Positions 7,656-17,012 of a stretch of DNA of 56,571 nt are shown in pieces. The notes under the pieces were generated by a model. It did no database searches and was not told the origin of the DNA. It worked only from the letters and a program-made list of their open reading frames with translations. Source of the stretch: Pseudomonadota bacterium (GTDB lineage: Bacteria > Desulfobacterota > Desulfobulbia > Desulfobulbales > Desulfocapsaceae); the NCBI GenBank assembly GCA_018820855.1, contig JAHJNL010000072.1:1-56571 (forward strand), written 5' to 3'. Every line of letters starts with the position of its first letter. Positions within the stretch are counted from its first letter, which is position 1. The position numbers were made by a program, and so were the translations under genes.

Positions 7656-9815
7656 ATGAAACTCTTCTTGCGAACTTTTTCTCTGCTTCTTCTTACCATG
7701 GCTATACCTGCTCTCTCTCCAGCCCAGGAAAGCCTTGATCCGGATTTTGGCAGCAATGGGCAGCTTACAACAGGCTTCTCCATCTATAACGACGAGGCCT
7801 ATGCAATCGCTGTTCAAACTGACGGCAAGATTCTTGTGGCCGGACAGAGTGAAAACGGAGCAGATACAGATATTGCCCTGGCCCGTTACCTTGTGGACGG
7901 CACTCTGGACACCGACTTCAATACCACCGGTCAGGTGACGATAGCAGTGGGCTCCGGAGACGACAAGGGGCTCGCCCTGGCTGTCCAGGAAGACGGTAAA
8001 ATCCTGGTGGCCGGGACAATGAACAACGGCAGTGACATGGATATTGCCGTTGTCCGTCTGTCTGCAGATGGTCTTCCCGACAGAGACTTTGATCAGGACG
8101 GCCAGATGTCTATTCCTTTGGCAGGCACCGATGACAGCGCCTATGCCGTGCTCCTGCAGAAAGATGGCAAGATTGTCCTTGCCGGCAGCAGTGAAGGAAG
8201 CAATGCAACGCATCTCTTTGTGGCCCGCCTCAACAGCGACGGTTCTCCAGACACTGGCTTCGGCAATACTGGTATCGTTGCAGACACGAATATAAATGAC
8301 TCTGCAGCTTACAGCGCTGCCTTGCGAGAAGACGGCACCATTATTCTTGCCGGCTTTGGTGACAGTGATGGGCAAAAACAGGCAGCACTCTTTTCTTTTC
8401 TGAGTGATGGTAAAATCAACCAGGCCTTTGGCAACCAGGGTATTGGCCTATTAGGGTCAGACAGCGCAAACTCGGTTTTTTATGATCTCACCCTCCTGGA
8501 AGATGGTAATATCCTGGCAGCAGGTTCCATCCAGGAGGAATATTATCGATCGATCCTGCTCGCCCGTTTCACCGCCTCCGGAACAGTGGACCAAGATTTT
8601 AACGAGCAGGGTACGGTTCGAGCCAATCTGGCCACTGACAGTGTCGCCTACGGTCTCGCCATTGCTGCGGATAACAGCATTTATCTTTCCGGATCCAGCA
8701 GTAGCAGCAATCAGGACAAGGATTTTATCCTCCTGCACTATACTGCCTCCGGTCAACCCGTACTCGAATCCACAGAAGCACTGGTGCAGACGGCCGCAAC
8801 AAAATCATCAAGCAGCGAAACCGTTGCCATTTCCCCTCTGCTGGTCGTTGGCAGTATTGACACCGAAGAGGTTGTTGCAGAAGAAGAACCGACCTTCATC
8901 CTTACCGATTTTGAACAGTACGACGATATTGCCAGGGCCATCTCCATCCAGAAAAACGGCAGCATCCTCCTTGCCGGTACTGTAGAAAACGGAAAGGATA
9001 CTGATTTCGGCCTGATCCTTTTCAGTACTGCAGACCTTACGCTGAAGCGTGTGGTGAATGGTATTGACACCTCAGAAGGGTATTACATTGCCACCACACC
9101 ACCAACACTTGTAACCCGTAACAGCGCCGCCAGTGGCGGTTTTCTTGACAGTATCACCACAAACCCTCTTCCCATCAGTGGACGCGGGGTCTGCTACGGG
9201 GTAACCTCTGCCCCTGGCCTCAAAGACGTTACCGGAACAGACCAAACGACAACCACAACCACCGATACAACAAGCACTACTGCAGCCACCACAACACAAA
9301 CTGATGGAAATGCCGCTCTGCCTGTCACTGTAGAAAAGGTTTATGAGGGATGCACCTCAGACGGTTCCGGAATGGGAGAGTTTCGCAGTGATATCCTGAA
9401 TATTACTCCGGATACCCTCTACTATGTCAGAGCCTATGCAGAACTCTCTGACGGTACCGTTATCTATGGCAATGAGCTCCAATTTGAGACCAAGGACGCC
9501 TGCTTTATCGCCACAGCAGCCTATGGCAGCCCCGACAATAGTAATGTTCTGGTTCTCCGACAGTTCCGCGACACATATCTCAAGTCATCAGCGCTGGGAA
9601 GAAAACTGATCAGCAGTTACTATTTTCTTTCTCCCCCTCTTGCACAATTGATTTCCGGACACCCTGCCGCACAAAAGACTGTTCGCATGGCCATTGCCCC
9701 GGTAACAACAATCAGTTATCTGAGCCTGCACCCTGGTTTTGCATTACAACTTTTCTGTCTGCTCTTCATGGGCCTGGGGCTGATCCAGTTTGTTTCCAGC
9801 AGACAGAAGAAATGA
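7656..9815 (+). CDS. secreted delta-60 repeat protein with CFI-box C-terminus
   Basis: The start at 7656 gives a clean signal peptide (FLRTFSLLLLTMAIPALSPAQ) and a 719-residue protein. At least seven repeats of the delta-60 type (TIGR02608) are seen, with cores such as VQTDGKILVAGQ, VQEDGKILVAGT and LQKDGKIVLAGS; the set probably forms a beta-propeller. A Thr-rich linker lies near residue 540, then an extracellular beta-sandwich-like region. The C-terminus has CFIATAAYGS at 616-625, the CFI-box motif, and a final hydrophobic segment (about 693-713) ending in RQKK, which looks like an envelope anchoring or processing signal. Its position inside the gsp locus points to a T2SS-linked surface protein or cargo. 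Function is otherwise unknown. Confidence 0.8.
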   Translation: MKLFLRTFSLLLLTMAIPALSPAQESLDPDFGSNGQLTTGFSIYNDEAYAIAVQTDGKILVAGQSENGADTDIALARYLVDGTLDTDFNTTGQVTIAVGSGDDKGLALAVQEDGKILVAGTMNNGSDMDIAVVRLSADGLPDRDFDQDGQMSIPLAGTDDSAYAVLLQKDGKIVLAGSSEGSNATHLFVARLNSDGSPDTGFGNTGIVADTNINDSAAYSAALREDGTIILAGFGDSDGQKQAALFSFLSDGKINQAFGNQGIGLLGSDSANSVFYDLTLLEDGNILAAGSIQEEYYRSILLARFTASGTVDQDFNEQGTVRANLATDSVAYGLAIAADNSIYLSGSSSSSNQDKDFILLHYTASGQPVLESTEALVQTAATKSSSSETVAISPLLVVGSIDTEEVVAEEEPTFILTDFEQYDDIARAISIQKNGSILLAGTVENGKDTDFGLILFSTADLTLKRVVNGIDTSEGYYIATTPPTLVTRNSAASGGFLDSITTNPLPISGRGVCYGVTSAPGLKDVTGTDQTTTTTTDTTSTTAATTTQTDGNAALPVTVEKVYEGCTSDGSGMGEFRSDILNITPDTLYYVRAYAELSDGTVIYGNELQFETKDACFIATAAYGSPDNSNVLVLRQFRDTYLKSSALGRKLISSYYFLSPPLAQLISGHPAAQKTVRMAIAPVTTISYLSLHPGFALQLFCLLFMGLGLIQFVSSRQKK

Positions 9816-9909
9816 ACAACTCCAGAGGAAAGAAACTGACACTCGTGTCTGGCCCTCCCTCTGTTTGATTGAGATATTCTCAAGCTCTGGTTCCGGCAGG
9901 GGGTGCCAT

Positions 9910-9952
9910 TTTTTTTAAAAGGATACTTTTTCAAAGTATCCTTTTAAAAAAA
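9910..9952. terminator. 20-bp inverted repeat, likely bidirectional terminator
   Basis: Arms 9910-9929 and 9933-9952 pair perfectly around a three-base loop (core GGATACTTT/AAAGTATCC) and are flanked by T and A tracts. It lies 94 bp after the delta-60 gene, in the 335-bp gap before gspG, and would separate gspF plus the delta-60 gene from the gspG-E operon. Nothing else was recognised in this gap. Confidence 0.6.
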
Positions 9953-10150
9953 TCCGCTAAATACATTCCCGGAAACATACTCAGACGTTTACCGCAAGTG
10001 TCCCGCAGGAAACGCCCTCGGGGCATTTAATTGCGAATTGAGAACAAAACAGAGCATCACGCGGAAATTGAAAAAACAACGATTTCCTAAACGAAGCATA
10101 AATGACGAATTCATAAAAGGTCAAATTTCATCATGCAACAGCGAAGTATT

Positions 10151-10600
10151 ATGTCATCAAAAAAACCATCTCTCACAGAACAGGGATTCACCCTTATAGA
10201 ACTGCTTGTCGTTCTCGTCATCATCGGCATTCTTGCCGGATATGTAGGCCCCCGCATCATGGGCCACCCGGAAGAGGCCAAACGGACCATGACCGCGGCT
10301 CAGATCAGCGGCCTGGAAACCGCCCTGGAGTCTTACAGACTGGATAACGGTGCCTACCCCAGTACCGAGCAGGGCCTGCAGGCCTTGATTGAACCTCCTA
10401 CTGCGGGCAAACTCCCACCAAAGTGGCGCGAAGGCGGATACATGAAAAAGGGAGTAGTACCCAAGGATCCCTGGGGAAACGAATATATCTATCTCAGTCC
10501 CGGCAGCCACACTGATTTTGACATCATCTCGTACGGTGCAGACGGAGAATCCGGCGGTGAAGGAACAGATGCGGATATCAACAACTGGGAGATAGAATAA
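10151..10600 (+). CDS. gspG: T2SS major pseudopilin GspG
   Basis: The 149-residue product carries a type III prepilin signal with cleavage in EQG|FTLIELLVVL, so the mature protein begins at Phe. The GspG signature regions follow: YRLDNGAYPSTEQGLQAL, and the calcium-site/C-terminal GADGESGGEGTDADINNW. GspG polymerises into the pseudopilus that pushes cargo through the secretin. An upstream in-frame ATG at 10133 adds six residues and cannot be excluded; neither start has a strong Shine-Dalgarno. It opens the tightly packed gspGHIJKLMNCDE operon, 19 bp before gspH. Confidence 0.95.
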   Translation: MSSKKPSLTEQGFTLIELLVVLVIIGILAGYVGPRIMGHPEEAKRTMTAAQISGLETALESYRLDNGAYPSTEQGLQALIEPPTAGKLPPKWREGGYMKKGVVPKDPWGNEYIYLSPGSHTDFDIISYGADGESGGEGTDADINNWEIE

Positions 10601-10618
10601 TTCTTACAGGAAAGTTCG

Positions 10619-11140
10619 TTGCATAGTCCCTTTACTCGGCAGGGTTTTACCCTCCTGGAACTCCTCATCGTCTGCTTTCTGATCTCCATCAGTCTGGCCC
10701 TGGCCGTTCCCGCCATCCGCAACACCCTGGTGACGGATCAGCTGGCAACAGGATCACGAAAAGTTATCTCGTTGATCAAGAGTGCCCGCAGTAAAGCAGT
10801 AATGACACAGCAACCCTATCTTATTTTCCTTGATCCTGCCGAACAGAGACTCTGGTACCAGGAAGCTACTGGAGAAGAAGGGATAAGAGGAGAAGAATCA
10901 TCCTCTGTCATACATCCATCTATCACCCTCCCCTCCGGTATTCGCATTCTAGACATCAAACAGGAGAGCGGTGACAAAGAACAGAATCCGGTCCAAAATG
11001 GCCTGTGGATCAGCAAACAAGGATATATGGATAAAACAGCCATCCATCTTGGTGACGGGAGTAACAGGACTATCAGCCTGCTAATATCTCCTTTTCTCCA
11101 TACCATTCAGGTCCTCGACGGACCAGTGTATTTTGAATAG
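10619..11140 (+). CDS. gspH: T2SS minor pseudopilin GspH
   Basis: A TTG start at 10619 with AGGAAAG just upstream gives a 173-residue protein. The prepilin motif is RQG|FTLLELLIVCFLI, and the N-terminal helix is followed by a GspH-type domain with KVISLIKSARSKAVMTQQPY, the usual region for minor pseudopilins of the H/FimT type. It helps initiate or cap the pseudopilus. No ATG fits as well, so the TTG start is preferred. The gap to gspI is 15 bp. Confidence 0.88.
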   Translation: MHSPFTRQGFTLLELLIVCFLISISLALAVPAIRNTLVTDQLATGSRKVISLIKSARSKAVMTQQPYLIFLDPAEQRLWYQEATGEEGIRGEESSSVIHPSITLPSGIRILDIKQESGDKEQNPVQNGLWISKQGYMDKTAIHLGDGSNRTISLLISPFLHTIQVLDGPVYFE

Positions 11141-11155
11141 GGTTGCGCCCCATCT

Positions 11156-11563
11156 ATGAACCTTTCGAAAAGAACTTTCTCCGGTAAGGCAACAGGTTTT
11201 ACCCTGCTTGAAGTCATGATTGCAGTAGCCATTCTTGCCATTTCCCTGACCAGTCTCTTTGGCTCCCAGTCCAAAAGTGTGGCTCTGGCCACAGAAACCC
11301 GTTTCAACACCCAGGCCCCTCTTCTGGCTCAGATGCGGCTGACAGAAATCCTGTCAGAAGACGAGAGCATTGCCGGAGAAGGAGATTTCGGTGAGAATTT
11401 TCCGGGCTTCCAGTGGACGTTGAGTGTTGAAGATGCCACCTTCGGAGAATCTGAGATCCTGCAACAGCTGGATGGTGAGCTGCAACACCTTACCCTGACA
11501 GTTTCATGGGGAGACGGTGTCTACAGCTATCGTCTTGACAGTTTCCAGGCGAAGAACCCATGA
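11156..11563 (+). CDS. gspI: T2SS minor pseudopilin GspI
   Basis: This 135-residue protein has the prepilin motif ATG|FTLLEVMIAVAILAIS and is of normal GspI length. GspI forms the initiating I-J-K tip complex of the pseudopilus in known systems. Its stop codon overlaps the gspJ start by four bases (ATGA), which supports translational coupling and the gene order I-J-K. The C-terminal part (FQWTLSVEDA ... LTLTVSW) fits the small beta-sheet domain of GspI. Confidence 0.9.
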   Translation: MNLSKRTFSGKATGFTLLEVMIAVAILAISLTSLFGSQSKSVALATETRFNTQAPLLAQMRLTEILSEDESIAGEGDFGENFPGFQWTLSVEDATFGESEILQQLDGELQHLTLTVSWGDGVYSYRLDSFQAKNP

Positions 11564-12240
11564 GTCCACAATGCAGCGACCACTTTTCAAAACAGGGTTT
11601 CACCCTGCTCGAAATCCTGATGGCCATCGCCATTTTTGCCATTGTCATTTCCATGGCCTACGGCTCTTACAATGCCACCTTTCACATCATCAATGGAGCC
11701 GGCGCACAGGCAGAGATCTACTCCAAAGCCAGGACTGCCATGGAAAGAATCCAGGAAGATCTGGAATCCTTTTTCCCTGGAGAAAATATGGAATTCACAG
11801 GAACAAGCGAATCAACTGGGGGATACCGGGCCGACACCCTGCGCTTCACTTCCACTGCCCAGATACGCCTGTATCCCAATCAAGCCCCCAGAGGTGATAC
11901 CATCATCCACTATCAGGCTCAGACTGATCCTGAAACCGGGACTCTCCTCCTCTACCGTTCTGAGTTGCCGGTGCTGCCAGGGACGTCAGATACAGAGACA
12001 AAAGACGATGATGACCTTGGACTTTTGCTCTGTGACCAATTGCTGGAAGTAGCCTTTGACTACAGAAACGCCGACGGTCAGGATGTTGAGGACTGGGGAG
12101 ATGGCGAAGCTACAACGACATCTGCCTCCCTGCCTGAACGAATTACCATCACTCTCCGCTTTGCAGATGGACAAGAAGAGACGAAAGGCACTCTGTTTAA
12201 GACTGCCCTCACCCTTCCTGGGATGAAGAAGAAACAATGA
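11560..12240 (+). CDS. gspJ: T2SS minor pseudopilin GspJ
   Basis: The 226-residue protein has the prepilin motif KQG|FTLLEILMAIAIFAIV, followed by the GspJ-like segment KARTAMERIQEDLESFFPG and a mixed beta domain with DTLRFTS and LLLYRSELP. Length and position between gspI and gspK fit GspJ, which bridges I and K at the pseudopilus tip. It overlaps both neighbours by four bases. Confidence 0.9.
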   Translation: MSPQCSDHFSKQGFTLLEILMAIAIFAIVISMAYGSYNATFHIINGAGAQAEIYSKARTAMERIQEDLESFFPGENMEFTGTSESTGGYRADTLRFTSTAQIRLYPNQAPRGDTIIHYQAQTDPETGTLLLYRSELPVLPGTSDTETKDDDDLGLLLCDQLLEVAFDYRNADGQDVEDWGDGEATTTSASLPERITITLRFADGQEETKGTLFKTALTLPGMKKKQ

Positions 12241-13268
12241 GACAGGTCCTTGACAACCACAGAGGCATGGCCCTGCTCCTGGTTATCAGTCTGGTGAGTG
12301 TGCTGGCCATCGTCACCCTGCAGTTCAACAGAGAGATGCGTCAGGATTATGTTGCATCTGCCAGCCTCCGCAATAGTGTCAGACTCGGAGTGATAGTCAG
12401 GTCCGGCACGACTCTGGCCGAACTGATCCTCCTTAAAGATCAAGAAGAGAACAATTTTGATTCTCTCCATGATTCCTGGGCCCTTCTGAGCGAAGAGGAT
12501 CTTTCTTTACTTTTTGCCCCGGAAACCCTTGAACTTGCGGTTAGTGATGAAGGCGGAAAGTTCCAGATAAATGCCATGGTCACTCGCAAGAAACAAGGTC
12601 AGGTTTCAACCAGCACCAATGACAAGCAGCAAGTACAGCATGAGATTGATGTCCGCAACATCCTCTGGCGATTGCTGCGGGCCGAACCATATCTTGTCGA
12701 AGACGGAGAGGCCAGAGGAATCATTGATGCCCTGATAGACTGGATGGATGGAGGAGACGGAGACGGAGAAGAGGAATATGGCGCCGAGGACAACTATTAC
12801 CGTTCGCTGGATCCCCCCTATTCCTGCAAAAACGGGCCGGTGGAATCCATTGAAGAACTTCTTCTGGTCAAGGGAATTACTCGCGACCTACTCTACGGCA
12901 CAGACGAACGTCCTCCCCTGGCACCGCTGCTCACGGCCTGGGAAAACGACGGTAAAATCAATATCAATACTGCAGACCCTCTTCTTCTTCAATCACTGAA
13001 TCAAGGCATGGACAAAGAAATAGCAGAGGCCATGATCTCCTACCGCGAAGATGAAAACAACAGGGAACTGCTGGCCTCCAAAGAATGGTACAAAAATGTT
13101 CCTTCTTTTCCCGGCGATATTGAGTTACAAAAGGATCTGATAAAAACTAAAAGTAATTTTTTCAAAATCGAGGCCACAGCTGGCTTCGAGACACAGAAAA
13201 AAAAGGTTACAGCAACAGTTGAGCGCCAAGACAACGCAATTTTTCTCCTGAGATGGGACAGCAATTAA
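12237..13268 (+). CDS. gspK: T2SS minor pseudopilin GspK
   Basis: This 343-residue protein starts with a prepilin-like segment NHRG|MALLLVISLVSVLAIV; the residue after the cleavage glycine is Met and there is no Glu at +5, typical of GspK. The large globular domain contains the GspK pattern ALIDWMDGGDGD and a helix-hairpin-helix-like region INTADPLLLQSL. GspK caps the pseudopilus tip. The acidic EDNYYRSL following the DWMDGD motif matches the calcium-binding region of the family. Confidence 0.9.
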   Translation: MRQVLDNHRGMALLLVISLVSVLAIVTLQFNREMRQDYVASASLRNSVRLGVIVRSGTTLAELILLKDQEENNFDSLHDSWALLSEEDLSLLFAPETLELAVSDEGGKFQINAMVTRKKQGQVSTSTNDKQQVQHEIDVRNILWRLLRAEPYLVEDGEARGIIDALIDWMDGGDGDGEEEYGAEDNYYRSLDPPYSCKNGPVESIEELLLVKGITRDLLYGTDERPPLAPLLTAWENDGKININTADPLLLQSLNQGMDKEIAEAMISYREDENNRELLASKEWYKNVPSFPGDIELQKDLIKTKSNFFKIEATAGFETQKKKVTATVERQDNAIFLLRWDSN

Positions 13269-13272
13269 CGTA

Positions 13273-14769
13273 ATGGCACATCGAATCCTCTCCATAGACC
13301 TGCAAAGTGATCTGCTGACAGCAGTGATCCTGGACGGCGAAAGAAACCATGAAATCCTCGCCTCCACTGTTGTGGTGACAGGAAGCAGACTCCCCGAAGA
13401 GGTCATCGGTGAGCTGACAACTGGAATGGACAGTAAGGATTGCCGGTGTTTTCTCTCCCTAGGCGCTTCGTTCTTCTCTTTCCGGAATCTCATCCTGCCC
13501 TTTTCCGACCGGAAGTCTATCGATAAGATCCTCCCCTTTGAACTTGAAGAAAGCACGGCGAGCCCCATCGACACCATGCTCATTGATTCCATGGTCTACA
13601 GGGGGGAAGAAGAAACGGAAGTCATTGCCGCTATGATAGACCGCAAGACCCTGTCCGAGTGGTATGCAGCATTGCAGCAGGCAAAAATCTCTCCTGAAGT
13701 CATAACACTATCCGGTCTCCCCACTCTTTCCAGCATCCGAGAAAACGGTCACCCCCCGGAAGAATTCATCTTTCTGGACTTAAGACTGGAAAACGGTGCG
13801 CTTTTCCTGATCTCCTCAAACAAGCTGCAACTAATCAGGCCCCTGGTCTTTGATGCAGGACGAAAAGCTGGCTTCACCTTTGATAAAGAGAATGGAGAAA
13901 TTCATATCCAGAGGCCTGAACATGGTGCTGAATCCTTTCGTGAACTTGCTCTGGCGGTAAGACAGACTCTGGTGTCCCTCTCCCTTTCTACCCCCCTGGA
14001 AAACCTTCCCATTTATATCGACGGAAGTTCAGGATTGGCACAATCAGCAACCTCATGGCTGGAGGCCGCCTTTAATAGACCCTGCCTCATCTGCGGGCGT
14101 GCCGGGTTGCTTCCTCTCCCTTCCCCGCTGCCCGCGCAAACCGAGGGGCATGCCCGTCTCCTGACTTCCTGCCTAAGCCTTGGCATGCAGGGAGGAAAAG
14201 CGAAAACAGCCTTCAATTTCAGTAAGGAAGAGTTTGCCCCTCACAGGGGTCTGGCCAGCTATCGTAACCTGCAGAGACTGATCGCCTTACCTCTTATCGC
14301 TTTCCTGCTCCTTACCCTTGGCTATTTATGGTACAACACCAACGTCCTCAAAAAAGAGCAGGAAGCTCTGGTAACCGAAATTCGCGGAGTTTTCACAGAG
14401 ACATTACCAGAAGTGAGCCGAATTGTAGACCCCCTGCAACAGCTGCAGGTGGCCATCGACAAAAGCAAGCTCACATCAACAGAGGGTGCGGGCACCACTC
14501 TCCCCTACACGGTACTCAATGTCCTACACGAAATCTCCACACGCATCCCCTCATCCCTGGACGTCCGTCTCACCCGCCTGGTTTACGAAAGCAAGGGACT
14601 GCGCCTCATGGGCATCACCGACACCTTTAATACCGTGGATAATCTGAAAAAAGACCTCGAACAATCACCGAACTTTACTGGCGTGACTATCAGTTCCGCC
14701 AACTTGAACCCCAAGGACAGCAAGATCCGTTTTGAATTGAGAGTAGACTGTGGAGGCAGCACACCATGA
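13273..14769 (+). CDS. gspL: T2SS inner-membrane protein GspL (PilM/PilN-like)
   Basis: The 498-residue protein has a cytoplasmic actin-like half opening with RILSIDLQSDLLTAVIL, one membrane segment near 336-355 (LIALPLIAFLLLTLGYLWY), and a periplasmic ferredoxin-like half containing NVLHEISTRIP and VRLTRLVYESKGLRLMG, which resembles PilN/GspL. GspL recruits the ATPase GspE to the inner membrane and pairs with GspM. It starts four bases after gspK ends and overlaps gspM by four. Confidence 0.85.
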   Translation: MAHRILSIDLQSDLLTAVILDGERNHEILASTVVVTGSRLPEEVIGELTTGMDSKDCRCFLSLGASFFSFRNLILPFSDRKSIDKILPFELEESTASPIDTMLIDSMVYRGEEETEVIAAMIDRKTLSEWYAALQQAKISPEVITLSGLPTLSSIRENGHPPEEFIFLDLRLENGALFLISSNKLQLIRPLVFDAGRKAGFTFDKENGEIHIQRPEHGAESFRELALAVRQTLVSLSLSTPLENLPIYIDGSSGLAQSATSWLEAAFNRPCLICGRAGLLPLPSPLPAQTEGHARLLTSCLSLGMQGGKAKTAFNFSKEEFAPHRGLASYRNLQRLIALPLIAFLLLTLGYLWYNTNVLKKEQEALVTEIRGVFTETLPEVSRIVDPLQQLQVAIDKSKLTSTEGAGTTLPYTVLNVLHEISTRIPSSLDVRLTRLVYESKGLRLMGITDTFNTVDNLKKDLEQSPNFTGVTISSANLNPKDSKIRFELRVDCGGSTP

Positions 14770-15347
14770 GTCCTTCCCCTTTGTCCGCTATCATTCAAAC
14801 CCTGATCGAAAAAACTGGGTGGGATCGCATGGCCAAGCGTGAAAAAATCATGATATGCGCCCTTGTGCTCTTTGCCACTGCTCTCCTCATCTTTCATTTC
14901 ATTTTTTCTCCCATCCTTGATTCCCGGCAGCGCCTGCAGAAATCCTTGATCAACAAGAAGGTAGAACTCCAGAAAATCCGCACTCTGCAGAAAGAGTATC
15001 AGGCCCTTCAATACCAGACAGGGGATATTCAGGAACGAATAACCAATAGGCCTAAAACATTCACCCTCTTTTCCTTTATAGAACAGCAGGCTACTGCGGC
15101 CAAAATCAAAGAGCAGATCAGTTATCTCAAACCCAGTGAGGTGGAAGGAGATGGTCCCCTGAACGAGTCAAGGGTGGACATGAAACTGCAGAGGATCACT
15201 CTTGCAGATCTTGTCAATTTTCTCAAGGGGGTAGAATCACGCAATAATGCAGTTTTCATCAATCGGATCTCCATCCAGGAACATGGCAAAGACGAAGGCT
15301 ACGTGAATGCCGTGATCCAGATTATCACCTTTAGAGAAGCATCATGA
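14766..15347 (+). CDS. gspM: T2SS inner-membrane protein GspM
   Basis: This 193-residue protein has a short cytoplasmic start, one membrane segment at about 30-50 (IMICALVLFATALLIFHFIF), a coiled-coil-like stretch (QRLQKSLINKKVELQKIRTL, 20 residues), and a small periplasmic ferredoxin-like domain with VNFLKGVESRNNAVFINRIS. This is the GspM/PilO architecture. It is the partner of GspL in the assembly platform. Four-base overlaps on both sides confirm its place in the operon. Confidence 0.85.
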   Translation: MSPSPLSAIIQTLIEKTGWDRMAKREKIMICALVLFATALLIFHFIFSPILDSRQRLQKSLINKKVELQKIRTLQKEYQALQYQTGDIQERITNRPKTFTLFSFIEQQATAAKIKEQISYLKPSEVEGDGPLNESRVDMKLQRITLADLVNFLKGVESRNNAVFINRISIQEHGKDEGYVNAVIQIITFREAS

Positions 15348-16234
15348 ATTTTTTCAGAAACAAAGTTATTCTTTTTTTCAGCCTGATCCTCTACACTCTG
15401 CTCCTGACAGCCACCCTGCTCTACATCCGTTTTCCTGCAGAAAAGCTCAAGATATCCTGTCAATACAGACTGGAACAGTTGCTGCCCCGGACTCATTGCT
15501 CCATTGGCCAACTGAGCTACCGCTTCCCCTTCAGTCTGGTAGCCCAAAAAATACAATTCAGCAGCAGTGTGGGAGAAGGCACCCCGCTCGTCACCATAGA
15601 TCAGGCAAGCATTACCCCGGTCCTGGCAAGTCCAAAATCTCGTTTCCTGGTCACCCTCAGCGCCTGCGGCGGTAACCATGATTTCACCCTGATTCTTAAC
15701 CGTACCGATCATGAATTCAGTCTCAAGGATATTCGTATTACAGAACTCGACCTGTCCAAGCTCCCCTTTCTCCATCAGGCCACAGCAAGAGAAATCATTG
15801 GCAGTCTCGAAGGAAACGGAACATATCATGGTATCTGGAAAAATGATAAATACGAGACCGAAGGCCATGGAACAATTACGCTGAGCAAAGGTAGCTTCAG
15901 CCTGCTTTATCCTATTCTCTCTCTCAAAAAAATCGATCTCAAAAAATTAGAAACGGATATCACTTTTCAGGGAGGCAACCTGAAGTTCGAGAAAGGAACC
16001 TTCAATGGGCAGGAGCTAAAAGGAAATTTTTCTGGTAGCCTTGGACTGAATTCAGGATTGGGAACATCCACCCTCTCTTTTCAAGGAAACCTTGACCCCC
16101 TGCCTCCCCTCTTAAAAACGAGCAAGCATGCGAAAAACATGGTAATTCTCCTGAAGAAACGACATAATCGAAATGGTCTACCCTTTCGTCTTGATGGGAT
16201 AGTACAAAAACCGATCTTCAGTTTTGACTCCTGA
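15344..16234 (+). CDS. gspN: GspN-type T2SS protein
   Basis: The 296-residue protein has one N-terminal membrane segment (VILFFSLILYTLLLTATLLY) and a long beta-rich, AsmA-like periplasmic region with repeated short strands such as GTYHGIWKNDKYETEGHGTI. Length, topology and operon position match the deltaproteobacterial GspN family (TIGR04411 type). Its role in secretion is not well defined. The assignment rests mostly on architecture and context, because GspN sequences diverge widely. Confidence 0.75.
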   Translation: MNFFRNKVILFFSLILYTLLLTATLLYIRFPAEKLKISCQYRLEQLLPRTHCSIGQLSYRFPFSLVAQKIQFSSSVGEGTPLVTIDQASITPVLASPKSRFLVTLSACGGNHDFTLILNRTDHEFSLKDIRITELDLSKLPFLHQATAREIIGSLEGNGTYHGIWKNDKYETEGHGTITLSKGSFSLLYPILSLKKIDLKKLETDITFQGGNLKFEKGTFNGQELKGNFSGSLGLNSGLGTSTLSFQGNLDPLPPLLKTSKHAKNMVILLKKRHNRNGLPFRLDGIVQKPIFSFDS

Positions 16235-16247
16235 TCCCTAAAACAGC

Positions 16248-17012
16248 ATGGCTAACCGTCTCTCTATCATTGGCTTCTTTGTCCTCGCAACTTTGCTGGC
16301 CGCTGGCAGTGTCGAGTTCTTCTATCGATCCCTGGACCAGGCCTTGATTGTAGAAAATCAACCGTCAGCAATGGTAAGCTCAGAGCCTGCCCGCACGAAT
16401 ACCGCTACTGCTCCGTCTCCTGCCAAGCCCTCAAGACAGGCGACTAACGGAAAGGATTACTCAATTATCGCCAAACGCAGCCTTTTCGGTAAAATCAAGA
16501 AGGAAGAAAGTAAGGTCGCTCCTGCACCGACCCCTGTTCTGGAAGCAACATCCCTGGATCTTACTCTTCTCGGAACCATCAGCGGCGGGTCCAACGATCA
16601 GCGGGCCATTATCCAGGACAAAAGAAAAAAAACTCAGGATATCTATTATCAGGGCGACGCCGTAGGACCGGCTCTGATAAAAGAAATTCTCCGCGGCCAG
16701 GTCATACTCACGGTAAGAGGCAAAGACGAGATCCTGCTCATGAAAGAACCAAAGAGTCCTCCCTCTGCAGGAAGAATCGCTCTGCCACCGCCTAGTGTTA
16801 ATGATTATGTGGCTGAAGAGCCGGAACCTATTGAAGAAGAAATTATTGAATCCGAGCCCCCGCCAGAAGAAGCAGATTCAGAACAGAATGAACTCGTTCC
16901 CGGAGATGAGGTTGAAGGCAGGCCAGGTGAACAAGATCAACGCCCCGGTCCTTCCTCTATCCCACGAAAAGTCTCTTTTAAAAAGAAAAACAATCAGGTA
17001 GCTGAACCATGA
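16248..17012 (+). CDS. gspC: T2SS inner-membrane protein GspC, PDZ-less
   Basis: The 254-residue protein has a membrane segment at about 7-27, a linker with the conserved DYSIIAKRSLFG motif, and a homology-region domain (LDLTLLGTISGG ... QDIYYQGDAVG ... VILTVRGKDEILLM) that contacts the GspD N0 domain. In place of the usual C-terminal PDZ or coiled coil there is a Pro/Glu-rich acidic tail (from about residue 185) ending in a basic SFKKKNNQ. GspC links the inner-membrane platform to the secretin and can contribute to cargo choice. It overlaps gspD by four bases. Confidence 0.85.
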   Translation: MANRLSIIGFFVLATLLAAGSVEFFYRSLDQALIVENQPSAMVSSEPARTNTATAPSPAKPSRQATNGKDYSIIAKRSLFGKIKKEESKVAPAPTPVLEATSLDLTLLGTISGGSNDQRAIIQDKRKKTQDIYYQGDAVGPALIKEILRGQVILTVRGKDEILLMKEPKSPPSAGRIALPPPSVNDYVAEEPEPIEEEIIESEPPPEEADSEQNELVPGDEVEGRPGEQDQRPGPSSIPRKVSFKKKNNQVAEP

